The position numbers were made by a program, and so were the translations under genes. From positions 218,538 through 282,537 of the forward strand of contig NZ_MVDD01000007.1 in assembly GCF_002843315.1 (NCBI RefSeq): a stretch of DNA of 64,000 bases, in the 5' to 3' direction. Shown in pieces: positions 1 through 8,111 of the stretch. Source of the stretch: Labilibaculum filiforme (GTDB taxonomy: Bacteria > Bacteroidota > Bacteroidia > Bacteroidales > Marinifilaceae). The number at the start of each line of letters is the position of its first letter. Position 1 is the stretch's first letter. The notes under the pieces were generated by a model. That model did no database searches. It had not been told where the DNA came from and saw nothing but the letters and a program-made list of their open reading frames with translations.

Positions 1-684
1 AAACTCTGCAGTTTTAATTGCATTTATTGTGAGTGTGGATGGAATCCAGAGCAATACGAGCAAAAAATTGATTTCCATCCTAAAAATCAAGTAAAAGAGA
101 GTCTGTTCGAAAAATTGAGCCAAATGAAGGCCAATAACGAAGATTTGGATGTGATTACCTTTGCGGGAAATGGAGAACCAACACTTCATCCGGAATTTGG
201 CGAAATAATTAACTACACCATTGAAGTTCGTAATCAAGTGTTTCCTAAAGCTAGAATAGCAGTTCTTTCCAACTCTTCGATGATACACAAAAAGTCGGTA
301 TTCGAAGCTCTAAATAAGGTTGACGATAACATTTTAAAACTAGATGGCGGTACAGAAGAAACGATTATTAATTTAGATCAACCCGTTGGTAAATTCAACT
401 TAAATAATCTGGTTGAACTTCTTTCAGAATTCGATGGTAACTTAATTATTCAAACCCTCTTTATTCGAGGAGAATACGCAGGTAAAATTATTGACAATAC
501 GACAACTGCGGAAATAGAAGCATGGATTTCACATCTTCAAAGAATAAAACCAAAAGAAGTAATGATTTATACTATTTTCAGAGATACACCAAGTGATAAT
601 TTGGAAAAAATATCCTTGGAAGAATTGCAGCAAATTGCAAAAAAAGTAGAAGAAGCCGGATTTAAAACACAAATAAGTGGATAA
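1..684 (+). CDS. Radical SAM protein, 5' end outside window
   Basis: The reading frame is open from the first base, so the N-terminus lies upstream. Codons 3, 7 and 10 are Cys and form the C-x3-C-x2-C signature (CSFNCIYC) that binds the SAM-coupled [4Fe-4S] cluster. A following AGNGEPTLHPEF segment is the usual glycine-rich radical SAM strand, found in the COG0731-like Fe-S oxidoreductases. The C-terminal part (YTIFRDTP, then a helix) fits that group. The substrate cannot be read from the sequence. An ATG-like start at 115 would remove the cluster and is therefore wrong. Confidence 0.85.
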   Translation, partial: KLCSFNCIYCECGWNPEQYEQKIDFHPKNQVKESLFEKLSQMKANNEDLDVITFAGNGEPTLHPEFGEIINYTIEVRNQVFPKARIAVLSNSSMIHKKSVFEALNKVDDNILKLDGGTEETIINLDQPVGKFNLNNLVELLSEFDGNLIIQTLFIRGEYAGKIIDNTTTAEIEAWISHLQRIKPKEVMIYTIFRDTPSDNLEKISLEELQQIAKKVEEAGFKTQISG

Positions 685-1006
685 TATTTCCCCTTTTTAG
701 CTTCCGTTGTTATTAAAAATTACGCACTAATTGTTATTATTTAATAGGAGTTGAAAAAAACAAAAACAAAACTACTTTTCAAAAGAAAAAACATTTTACT
801 CCTCTAGAATATCAGTAAACAGGACAAATATAACCTTAATAAGTGAAAATTGAATTTCGTTTTTACGGTAGTAGATATCTTTTGTTTCTCCAATTAATGA
901 GTTTTTATACAATTAGTACATATAAACCTTTTTTGTTTGCATTTTATCCCTAAAAGTTTAACTTTAAGTTTATTACAAAAAAAACCTAAGCGAAATCAAC
1001 AAATCT
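685..1006. other. Intergenic region, no gene seen
   Basis: This is AT-rich spacer between two genes on the plus strand. I see no RNA gene, strong hairpin terminator or convincing promoter with both -33 and -7 boxes. It presumably carries the promoter of the lipoprotein at 1007. Confidence 0.5.
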
Positions 1007-1903
1007 ATGTTTAAAACATCTATTAAAATAAGCTGTTTCATTCTTCTTTTCACTTCATCAGTTCTAACTTTTGGTTGTCAAAATAAGAAAGCTTCGACAG
1101 ATAAAGTGTCTGAGATAAAAGCACCTCAACAAAAGGAGTTTAAATCGGTTAAAACCCTATTTTACAATGTACCTAGTCCGATTGAAGTAACAGGAATCAT
1201 TAAGGAAATGAATCTTCCCTATCATCCTGATTTAATGAATCCAGTTTCTAATGCCGACAATTATTTATCGCAAGCAGATGTAGCTATTAATATTGGTATT
1301 TATGGTGCCGATTTAAGTTACATTCGAATTTATGAACAGTTTCAGGATGCTGCTAGATATTTGGCCGTAATTAAAAAATTTACACGTGAATTAGGAATTC
1401 CTGAAGAGCAAGAAAAAATTACTGCTCAAAGAATGGAAAGAAATATTGAAAATCAAGATTCATTACTTCATATTATTACCGAAACTTTCACCAAATCGGA
1501 CAGTTATCTAAAAGAAAACCAAAGAGGTGGAATTGCAGCTTTAATTGTTTTTGGTGGATGGATTGAAACCCTTTATTTGGCAACTAATATTGTAGATTTA
1601 AAAAATCCTCAGAAAGAAATGGTCAACTTAATATCGCAGCAAAAGCATTCTGTGAAAAATTTAATTGGCTTGTTAAATCAATACAGAGACAACTATAAAA
1701 TAAAACAAATTCTGCCAGATTTAAAGAAACTAGATGCTAAATTTCAGGAAATATCACAAACCAAATCATCTGCATCGAGTATTAAAACAAAAGACGGAAA
1801 AACAGTCATTAAAAACCAGGTTACTCTAACTGCCTCGAACGAAACGCTACGAGATATAAAAGAAATAAACAATAAAATTAGAGAAACTATTACTGAATTA
1901 TAG
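1007..1903 (+). CDS. Lipoprotein, helical, function unknown
   Basis: The 298-residue product starts with a lipoprotein signal ending in the lipobox TFGC (Cys at about residue 24), so it should be anchored in the periplasm or outer membrane. The rest is mostly charged helix with no catalytic motif that I recognise. The next gene starts two bases after its stop, so the two are probably one transcription unit. Function unknown. Confidence 0.7.
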   Translation: MFKTSIKISCFILLFTSSVLTFGCQNKKASTDKVSEIKAPQQKEFKSVKTLFYNVPSPIEVTGIIKEMNLPYHPDLMNPVSNADNYLSQADVAINIGIYGADLSYIRIYEQFQDAARYLAVIKKFTRELGIPEEQEKITAQRMERNIENQDSLLHIITETFTKSDSYLKENQRGGIAALIVFGGWIETLYLATNIVDLKNPQKEMVNLISQQKHSVKNLIGLLNQYRDNYKIKQILPDLKKLDAKFQEISQTKSSASSIKTKDGKTVIKNQVTLTASNETLRDIKEINNKIRETITEL

Positions 1904-1929
1904 GATTGGAGAGCACTAAAACGATTGGA

Positions 1930-2388
1930 ATGAGAAAGACTATAACAGCAATACTACTTATTTTTCACTTATTCGCATTGCCAAATATTGTATTGGCGCA
2001 ATGTAATGAATACACAAAAAAAGAATGTATTCCGCAACTAACCCCTTACACGTTTAACGGACAATTAAATAATGCCGTATTATCAGAAGGAGAAACTGCT
2101 GAATTACAACTTACTTTTTATAAAGATCAGGAATATAGAATTTTGGTGGAGGGAGAAGATGCCCTTGGCAAAATTCAATTTCAGCTTTTTGATACCGATT
2201 ACAATCTTTTATACGATAATGCGGACGAGGGGCACACAAAATTATGGGATTTTATGGTAGAGAGTACCGACGATTTTGTAATTCGTATACTGATACCAGA
2301 AGATAAACAAAAGGCACAAATTGAAAGTGGTTGCGTTTCTATTCTTATAGGCTTTAGAGCTTTTGGATCGCGAACTATTTTTAAATAG
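1930..2388 (+). CDS. Secreted protein of unknown function
   Basis: A signal peptide (hydrophobic stretch ending VLA-Q) precedes a mature part of about 125 residues that looks like a beta-sandwich, with alternating hydrophobic strands such as EYRILVEG and FVIRILIP. I chose ATG at 1930; an in-frame TTG at 1906 would add eight polar residues. It follows the lipoprotein gene closely and is ended by the hairpin at 2414. Similar small exported beta proteins are common in Bacteroidota. Function unknown. Confidence 0.65.
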   Translation: MRKTITAILLIFHLFALPNIVLAQCNEYTKKECIPQLTPYTFNGQLNNAVLSEGETAELQLTFYKDQEYRILVEGEDALGKIQFQLFDTDYNLLYDNADEGHTKLWDFMVESTDDFVIRILIPEDKQKAQIESGCVSILIGFRAFGSRTIFK

Positions 2389-2413
2389 TTTTCCTATTCG
2401 AAAATTACGATAC

Positions 2414-2446
2414 AAAAAAACCATCCTTTACGGGATGGTTTTTTTT
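2414..2446. terminator. Bidirectional intrinsic terminator
   Basis: Inverted repeat AACCATCC / GGATGGTT with a 6-base loop, preceded by A-run and followed by an eight-T run. It lies between convergent genes ending at 2388 and 2466 and can serve both strands. Confidence 0.85.
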
Positions 2447-2465
2447 GATTCAATATTTTATTCGA

Positions 2466-3353
2466 CTATTTCAGTAAAAAAGCAGCGGAACCGATATGGT
2501 TTCCCTCGGTAAAAACATCCACTTTATATTCTCCTTCAATAAGACTTCCATCATTATCCCAGAATACAGCAACATCAAGCTGTTCCCCTTCGTAATCAAT
2601 TTCCCGGGTTGCAGAATAGCTTAATTTAGTATTCTCGAAATTAAATAAAAGGTTTTCAGGATTTCCAAGAACTACTTCATCTGGTCGAGTAATGCGAACA
2701 TATAATGCTTTAAGACCTGTACTTGCAGTTACATTCTTTTGTATTGTAAAATTGGTGACTAATTTTTCCGTTTTGGAAATCTTTTTCACGTCTTTCCCTT
2801 TTCGATTAATAGGAGTACAAGCAAGATCTATAAGCGTAAGAGTTGCTGCTTTACTAATCACCTCTTTCATTGTTTCGGTTGACTCCTCGAGTTTGGTATT
2901 ACGATCCTTCACCCAATCGATTTGCTTTTTAACACGAACATTTTCGGCCGTAAGTAATTGATTTCTTGTATTTAAAGAGTCTATTTGAACAATATAATCT
3001 CTTAGAACACCTTTTAAAGTTCCTAATTCCTTTTTGTATTTATTAATTTCGAAATACGAATTGTTTCGAAAAACTTTCATTCTATCCAACAGTTCTGTGA
3101 TCTTCTCCTGTTCCATTTTAAGTTGAACATTCAAAGTATCGTTACTTGTTTGCAGAGAATCGTAATCCTGCGAAAGCAATTTCAATTCATTTTCCAAACT
3201 TATTTTCTCGGTAGTAATTTCAGAAATATAGCGTTTATTATCTCTATGTTCCATGTAATACATTACCGCTAAAATCACAAGAATTACACCTAAAGATGCC
3301 AACACTCCAATGTAAATGTTGTCCTTTTTACTGTTTCCTCTATTCTCTGCCAT
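2466..3353 (-). CDS. Membrane-anchored coiled-coil protein
   Basis: The 295-residue product has a short polar N-terminus, one transmembrane helix at about residues 13-32, then a long coiled coil (about 38-165, rich in E, K, L, N). It ends in a beta-rich C-terminal domain of about 110 residues. The topology suggests an inner-membrane protein with its coil and C-terminal domain in the periplasm. I do not recognise a named family; the C-terminal domain resembles those of other Bacteroidota coiled-coil proteins. Function unknown. Confidence 0.7.
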   Translation of the reverse strand: MAENRGNSKKDNIYIGVLASLGVILVILAVMYYMEHRDNKRYISEITTEKISLENELKLLSQDYDSLQTSNDTLNVQLKMEQEKITELLDRMKVFRNNSYFEINKYKKELGTLKGVLRDYIVQIDSLNTRNQLLTAENVRVKKQIDWVKDRNTKLEESTETMKEVISKAATLTLIDLACTPINRKGKDVKKISKTEKLVTNFTIQKNVTASTGLKALYVRITRPDEVVLGNPENLLFNFENTKLSYSATREIDYEGEQLDVAVFWDNDGSLIEGEYKVDVFTEGNHIGSAAFLLK

Positions 3354-3383
3354 AAAAATTCTACTTAATTAATTCGCACAAAT

Positions 3384-3557
3384 TTACTTATCTTTTTTTA
3401 AATTGTATTCTCTGTTGCCTAGTTTGTTTGAGAACATTCTACGGATCAATAATAAACGAATAATTTCCCTTAAGAAACCAAATGTACTTATCGGGCGAAG
3501 TATAACAATAAATACACCAACAATTGAAAGGCTAACATCCCAAACAAAATAACGAGG
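3384..3557 (-). pseudogene. Possible small membrane ORF or gene remnant without a standard start
   Basis: Between two stops on the minus strand lies a 57-codon open frame that reads like real protein: a hydrophobic stretch (SIVGVFIVILRPIS), a basic amphipathic segment (FLREIIRLLLIRRMF) and a polar tail. No ATG, GTG or TTG exists upstream of the hydrophobic stretch, so it may be the broken C-terminus of a lost membrane protein or start at a rare codon. It sits 30 bases upstream of the coiled-coil gene on the same strand. Confidence 0.3.
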
Positions 3558-3630
3558 CTAACATCCTGTTAAAGAATGCGCCCCGTAATTTACACTAAGC
3601 CAAAATGTTTTTTTATTTAGTGGCTATTTT

Positions 3631-6111
3631 CTACAAAATGTTTCCCAATTTCACACCCAGATAAATTGTTCTTGGATTTAATGGTCCGTATACGTATCCA
3701 GCATCACGTGCCGATCCGTAATCAAAATCATCTTGGAAAGAGTTAAAGATATTCTTCACTCCCAAATCGAATTGTAATTTAACATCTTTTCCTAAATCGA
3801 AATGATAGGACAAATTGATTCCCAAATCCATAAAATCATCTGTTTTTACGAGACTTTCCTGAATCTCATTTCCATATTTATCCAACGCTCCGAAAATTTT
3901 ATTTCCTTCCTCATCGAAGCCAGCACCTAAGTGAACCAATGTCATTGTACCAGTATACGATCCCGATAGCGTTGCTGTAAACTCATGAATTGGTTTCCAG
4001 TTCATGGCAAAATATCCGTAATGATGCGGTGTTCTTAAAATTTCATCCGTAGTTGTGCTTTCCTCGTCCGCATCATTACCCTGATCTACCGGATCGTCGT
4101 ACTTACTAGATTGGATGGTGAAACCCATCTGATAATCGAACTTATAGGAAGGAGCTATTTTAAATTCAAAATTCATTCCTTTTACCACTGCTCCATTGGC
4201 ATTTTTACGAATCATTACCATATTTCCTTCTGCATCCACATCACTAAATTCGTTGAAAAAAGGATCAATTAACTGTGTATAGAAACCTTCGGCAAGGAAA
4301 TAAGCTTGTGTTTTACCTAAGGTTTTGGTGTAATCCCAGGATACGGTATAACTATTGGATTTTTCTTCTGTTAAATCAGCTGCCAATTCGTGAATAACAC
4401 GTCGGGCAGTAGATGCTTCAATATGTAAATCCTCGTCGAAAATTTGTGGTGCTCTAAATCCTCTGGCATAACTCATACGCAATTGAGCTGCTTTTGAAAT
4501 ACCAAATAAAGCATTTGCTCTAGGACTAAATACAGTATTAGAGTAGCTGGAACCATCTGCCGAGTTTTCGATTTTATAAGAATCCATTCGAACGCCCATT
4601 AAAAATTTAACAGCCCCCAAATCCCACTTACTTTGAGCGAAAGCTCCTACCGTATTCGAAGTTTGATCGGCAATATTTGTTGTCTCTACAAAAGTGTTAT
4701 TTGTATAGTCGTAGTAACCTAACTTATCATCTTTCAAGCTATTGTAAACATTCTCCAATCCAAGTACAATATCTGCCGGAGCGAAAAATAATCGATCGAA
4801 TTTGGTGAAAAACTGTGCTCCTGCAGAGACAGCCAAATCGTCGGTTTGACCATAAGCTCCATAATCTGGAACTGGTGTGACTAATTCCACTCCATTTTCG
4901 TCGAGCGTAGTTGCAGCACCATAGTAAGAGTCTCTATCGATACTTTGTCCAGAAGCATAAATGGACAATTTACTGATTCTATCCTGATTAAAATATTGAT
5001 CCCAAGCAAAACCTCCCGAATTAATTCGATGACTTACTTCTTCGGCAATAGTTGCTTCGTGAGCTTTTAAATTTAGCTTATCGCCACCACGTCGGTACTC
5101 ATCCACCACATGATATTCGAGCGTTAATTTTGCCAAATCGGAGAAACGATGATAAGCACGCAAACCAGCACTTATATTTTCCATAGTCACCAATTCCGAA
5201 TAGCCATCCTTATTTCCATCCCAATCGTCGCGTTGCCGATTCATTCCGAATACAAAAATTCCACTTTGATGATCTTCGGATACCACAGAAGCATTAAAAT
5301 CAGCAGTAATATCGGAAGCAGCACTACCGCTATCGTTAACACCTACTCCGATAATACCGTATTTTAGGCCAGCTTTAAACGAATTACTAATTGGATCTTT
5401 GGTGATAATATTAATCGTTCCAGCAATAGCATTGCCACCAAAAAGTGCTGAACCACCACCACGAACAACTTCTACACGTTGAATCATACTTGCTGGAATA
5501 TGCTCCAAACCATAAACACCAGCCAATCCACTAAAAATAGGACGACTATTGATTAGTATTTGCGTATAAGGTCCCTCCATGCCATTCATACGCACTTGAG
5601 AAAAACCACAATTTCCACAATCATTCTCAACACGTAAGCCTGGCGAAAAAACTAAACCGTCGGCCAGCGTTAAAGCTGCTGTTTGTTCCAATAATTTTGT
5701 AGAAATTGAATTCACCACAACCGGTGCATCTTTTCGTTGAATTTTGTTTCGGTCGGCAGTAACCACTACCTGATCCAATCCAATAAAATCTTCGGCAATT
5801 TTAAACTCAAGAGCCTTATTTACTCCTCCTTTTAGATCAAGTTCTTTTGCTTCTAATTTGTATCCCACGCAGGTGGCAATAACATGGTAATGACCAACCG
5901 GCACATTTTCAATTATAAATTCACCTTCGAAATTAGTTACTGCTCCCATACTCGATCCTTCCAAAGCAACACTTGCATAGGGAATTGGTTCGTTACTATT
6001 ACTATCGATCACTTTTCCTTTTACACTGGTAGTAATATTTTCTGCAGCTACAGAAAATGCAATGCCAATTAGCATAGCAATGCTTATAAATAGATGAGTT
6101 AATATCCTCAT
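3631..6111 (-). CDS. TonB-dependent outer-membrane receptor, probable metal uptake
   Basis: The 826-residue protein has a signal peptide (about 1-23), a carboxypeptidase-regulatory-like beta domain (about 28-110), a plug domain (about 115-240, with VVRGGGSALFGG and AGTINIITK) and a 22-strand type barrel to the C-terminus. An unusual DCGNCG motif (Cys165, Cys168) in the plug precedes RMNGMEGPYTQILINSRP. This pattern is seen in Bacteroidota receptors that I associate with metal or metal-complex uptake. The His-rich membrane protein encoded just upstream on the same strand supports a metal, but the ligand is inferred. Confidence 0.9.
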   Translation of the reverse strand: MRILTHLFISIAMLIGIAFSVAAENITTSVKGKVIDSNSNEPIPYASVALEGSSMGAVTNFEGEFIIENVPVGHYHVIATCVGYKLEAKELDLKGGVNKALEFKIAEDFIGLDQVVVTADRNKIQRKDAPVVVNSISTKLLEQTAALTLADGLVFSPGLRVENDCGNCGFSQVRMNGMEGPYTQILINSRPIFSGLAGVYGLEHIPASMIQRVEVVRGGGSALFGGNAIAGTINIITKDPISNSFKAGLKYGIIGVGVNDSGSAASDITADFNASVVSEDHQSGIFVFGMNRQRDDWDGNKDGYSELVTMENISAGLRAYHRFSDLAKLTLEYHVVDEYRRGGDKLNLKAHEATIAEEVSHRINSGGFAWDQYFNQDRISKLSIYASGQSIDRDSYYGAATTLDENGVELVTPVPDYGAYGQTDDLAVSAGAQFFTKFDRLFFAPADIVLGLENVYNSLKDDKLGYYDYTNNTFVETTNIADQTSNTVGAFAQSKWDLGAVKFLMGVRMDSYKIENSADGSSYSNTVFSPRANALFGISKAAQLRMSYARGFRAPQIFDEDLHIEASTARRVIHELAADLTEEKSNSYTVSWDYTKTLGKTQAYFLAEGFYTQLIDPFFNEFSDVDAEGNMVMIRKNANGAVVKGMNFEFKIAPSYKFDYQMGFTIQSSKYDDPVDQGNDADEESTTTDEILRTPHHYGYFAMNWKPIHEFTATLSGSYTGTMTLVHLGAGFDEEGNKIFGALDKYGNEIQESLVKTDDFMDLGINLSYHFDLGKDVKLQFDLGVKNIFNSFQDDFDYGSARDAGYVYGPLNPRTIYLGVKLGNIL

Positions 6112-6247
6112 TTTATTAGAATTTAGGTCGTTGTTTGTGTTTATATATACACAGAATAATCCCAGACGCTATCATCTAGCATCTTGAAAAACTTATGTAA
6201 TTATTGATTGAAAGGCACCTTATGAAAGGCGTTAAAAAATGGTAATG

Positions 6248-6613
6248 CTACAAGAAAGCAGGAGGAGCCCTATTACCAAGAATAGATCTTGAGTATTCCT
6301 TCTTCACCCGAAGGTGGTAGATATTTATAATCTCAAAAGCTTTTCCAATTAGAGCCGCTAAGAAAAAAATGGTAGTAAGCGAAAAAAGGAAACTTGTAAT
6401 TTGCTGTAAAGCAAAACATTCGTGTGAAGAATGGTGATGATTTGCAGTTCCGTTGGTACTCCCCGATTTTTGGTATGGGTGAGCGTGAACCATAACATAG
6501 CCATGCGAATCTCTATGAACATGAAGATTAAAAACAGCATTACCCGCCAACACCATCATTGCTGGGAGCAGTATACTTACAATTGCTATTTTAAACTTTC
6601 TGAAACCGTTCAT
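6248..6613 (-). CDS. Small His-rich membrane protein, possible metal handling
   Basis: ATG at 6613 gives 121 residues; an upstream TTG adds two. A first hydrophobic segment (about 8-27) is followed by a His-rich external stretch with HVH, VHAH and HHHSSHEC, then a second membrane helix (about 70-95) and a basic tail. Clusters of His with Cys suggest divalent metal binding. It lies upstream of and co-oriented with the TonB receptor, separated by 136 bases, so both probably act in uptake or sensing of a metal such as zinc or copper. The metal is inferred. Confidence 0.6.
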   Translation of the reverse strand: MNGFRKFKIAIVSILLPAMMVLAGNAVFNLHVHRDSHGYVMVHAHPYQKSGSTNGTANHHHSSHECFALQQITSFLFSLTTIFFLAALIGKAFEIINIYHLRVKKEYSRSILGNRAPPAFL

Positions 6614-6711
6614 AAACAAATTAAATTGCTATAATTATCACGGTTCAAAAGTAACCAGTACCAATTCGTTTAACAATACCTAAATGTTGGTATTAGGCAA
6701 TAAGTATCCTG

Positions 6712-8040
6712 TTATAAAACACATTTGCCATTCATTTCATTAAAATACTTCCTTATTACCTCTTCGGAAGCTACTAAATCTGAATCCAATACGGGGTTAT
6801 CTTTTCTAATTCGAGAAATATAATCCTGTTTCGAGCAAATCATTTCGTTGTGGTACAAATACCAAAACTGAACATAAATCCAGAGGTCATTTCCTGGTCC
6901 GAATTTAGACCGTAATTCGTAAGCTTTTTCGGTAAGTTCTTCTATTTCGGAGCCAAATCGGTAAAACATATTTTTAAAAGCAAGCGGAGGCACGCCTGTT
7001 TGTTTCGCTTCATCGAAACGATAATCGCCAAATTCGATAAGTTGCTGTATTTCTGTTTTCCCTTCAAATTTTGTATCGATAACAGGAAGTATTGATAGTT
7101 GTTGCAACAATTTAGAGGAAGAGATGGAAAGCTTATTGTCAATCATTTCAGCAAGGTCGGTAAGTTGATTTTTTAGTGAATCGTTCGCACTTGTCTCTAC
7201 CAAATTCGAACTGATAATATCCTCTTCACTAAATTTACTTTCCCATTTCACCAAACGATTTATTTCCTGAATAAGTTTCCTAACAAATTGTCTATTATCC
7301 GATTGAGAATCGCAGATAATCAGGAAATAATCTTGATATCGAACCATTCTTACCAAAACACCATCAAGTGTAAACTTTAAACTTCTTTTTAAATAAAGAC
7401 CTTTTTTACGTAGATAAAAGCGAATCTCGGTTTTTGTAGCTACCTTATATAGCTCTGAAAAAGAAAGTAAAGAATGATAAGAAACGGAATACAAGTTTGA
7501 TTTTTCTCCTATTTTATCGCGAACCAATAACTCCCTCTCACTTTTAATTTCAGTGCTTATATGATTTAAAACTACAAGCCCTTTACGAACTGCACTTTTC
7601 AATAAAGAAAGCAGCAACCTATTGGTAGATATCTTAAATTCCTTATCGATATAAACCGCATCATCGGTTTCTGTGGTAAGCATTGCCTCATACTTTGAAA
7701 TGTCTTTATCGCGAATACTTCCTGGAAATATTTTTTTCCATTTCGAAACATTACGCTTTACATTCAAATATTCGTCGGGTAAAATTAAATGAGGAAAGCG
7801 ATTACGAAGTGCTAGAACAAAAGAATTGGTACTTTCCGAAGTAGTTACAATAGGATGCAAAGATTCTTGAAAATCATTTTCGGTAAAAATTGCACATTTA
7901 TAACCATTAGTTACAGCCAGAAAAGCAAACAAAACCTCCTTAATACCAGCACTTAAAATCACAAAATCGAAAGTCGAATTGCTTGCTGCTTCAATAAATT
8001 TATCTCTTTTTAACACGGAATATTGTAAGGAGTCCTCCAT
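6712..8040 (-). CDS. Degenerate GlpD-like protein, predicted not to bind FAD normally
   Basis: The 442 residues can be aligned by eye to aerobic glycerol-3-phosphate dehydrogenase (GlpD, about 500-550 residues). The N-terminal FDFVILSAGIKEVLFAFLA corresponds to the FD-x-IGGGITGAGIALDA dinucleotide fold, and GYKCAIFTENDF to GLKVALVEKGDF. Near the C-terminus FYRFGSE and the helix FWYLYHNEM match the GlpD end. However the Gly-x-Gly-x-x-Gly is gone (SAGIKE), and the GTSS region is missing. It is probably a diverged non-oxidoreductase with an unknown role. Homology is my reading and needs a profile search. Confidence 0.5.
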   Translation of the reverse strand: MEDSLQYSVLKRDKFIEAASNSTFDFVILSAGIKEVLFAFLAVTNGYKCAIFTENDFQESLHPIVTTSESTNSFVLALRNRFPHLILPDEYLNVKRNVSKWKKIFPGSIRDKDISKYEAMLTTETDDAVYIDKEFKISTNRLLLSLLKSAVRKGLVVLNHISTEIKSERELLVRDKIGEKSNLYSVSYHSLLSFSELYKVATKTEIRFYLRKKGLYLKRSLKFTLDGVLVRMVRYQDYFLIICDSQSDNRQFVRKLIQEINRLVKWESKFSEEDIISSNLVETSANDSLKNQLTDLAEMIDNKLSISSSKLLQQLSILPVIDTKFEGKTEIQQLIEFGDYRFDEAKQTGVPPLAFKNMFYRFGSEIEELTEKAYELRSKFGPGNDLWIYVQFWYLYHNEMICSKQDYISRIRKDNPVLDSDLVASEEVIRKYFNEMNGKCVL

Positions 8041-8077
8041 TTTACTTTTATTAACTTATTTTTGTTTTGAATCTTTG

Positions 8078-8085
8078 TAATTTTG
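8078..8085 (+). promoter_or_regulatory. Candidate Bacteroidota -7 promoter box
   Basis: TAATTTTG matches the -7 consensus TAnnTTTG and lies 27 bases before the TTG start of the next gene. A clear -33 TTTG at correct spacing is not seen, so support is weak. Confidence 0.35.
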
Positions 8086-8111
8086 TTGCCTAATAATCAA
8101 AACTAATCAAT

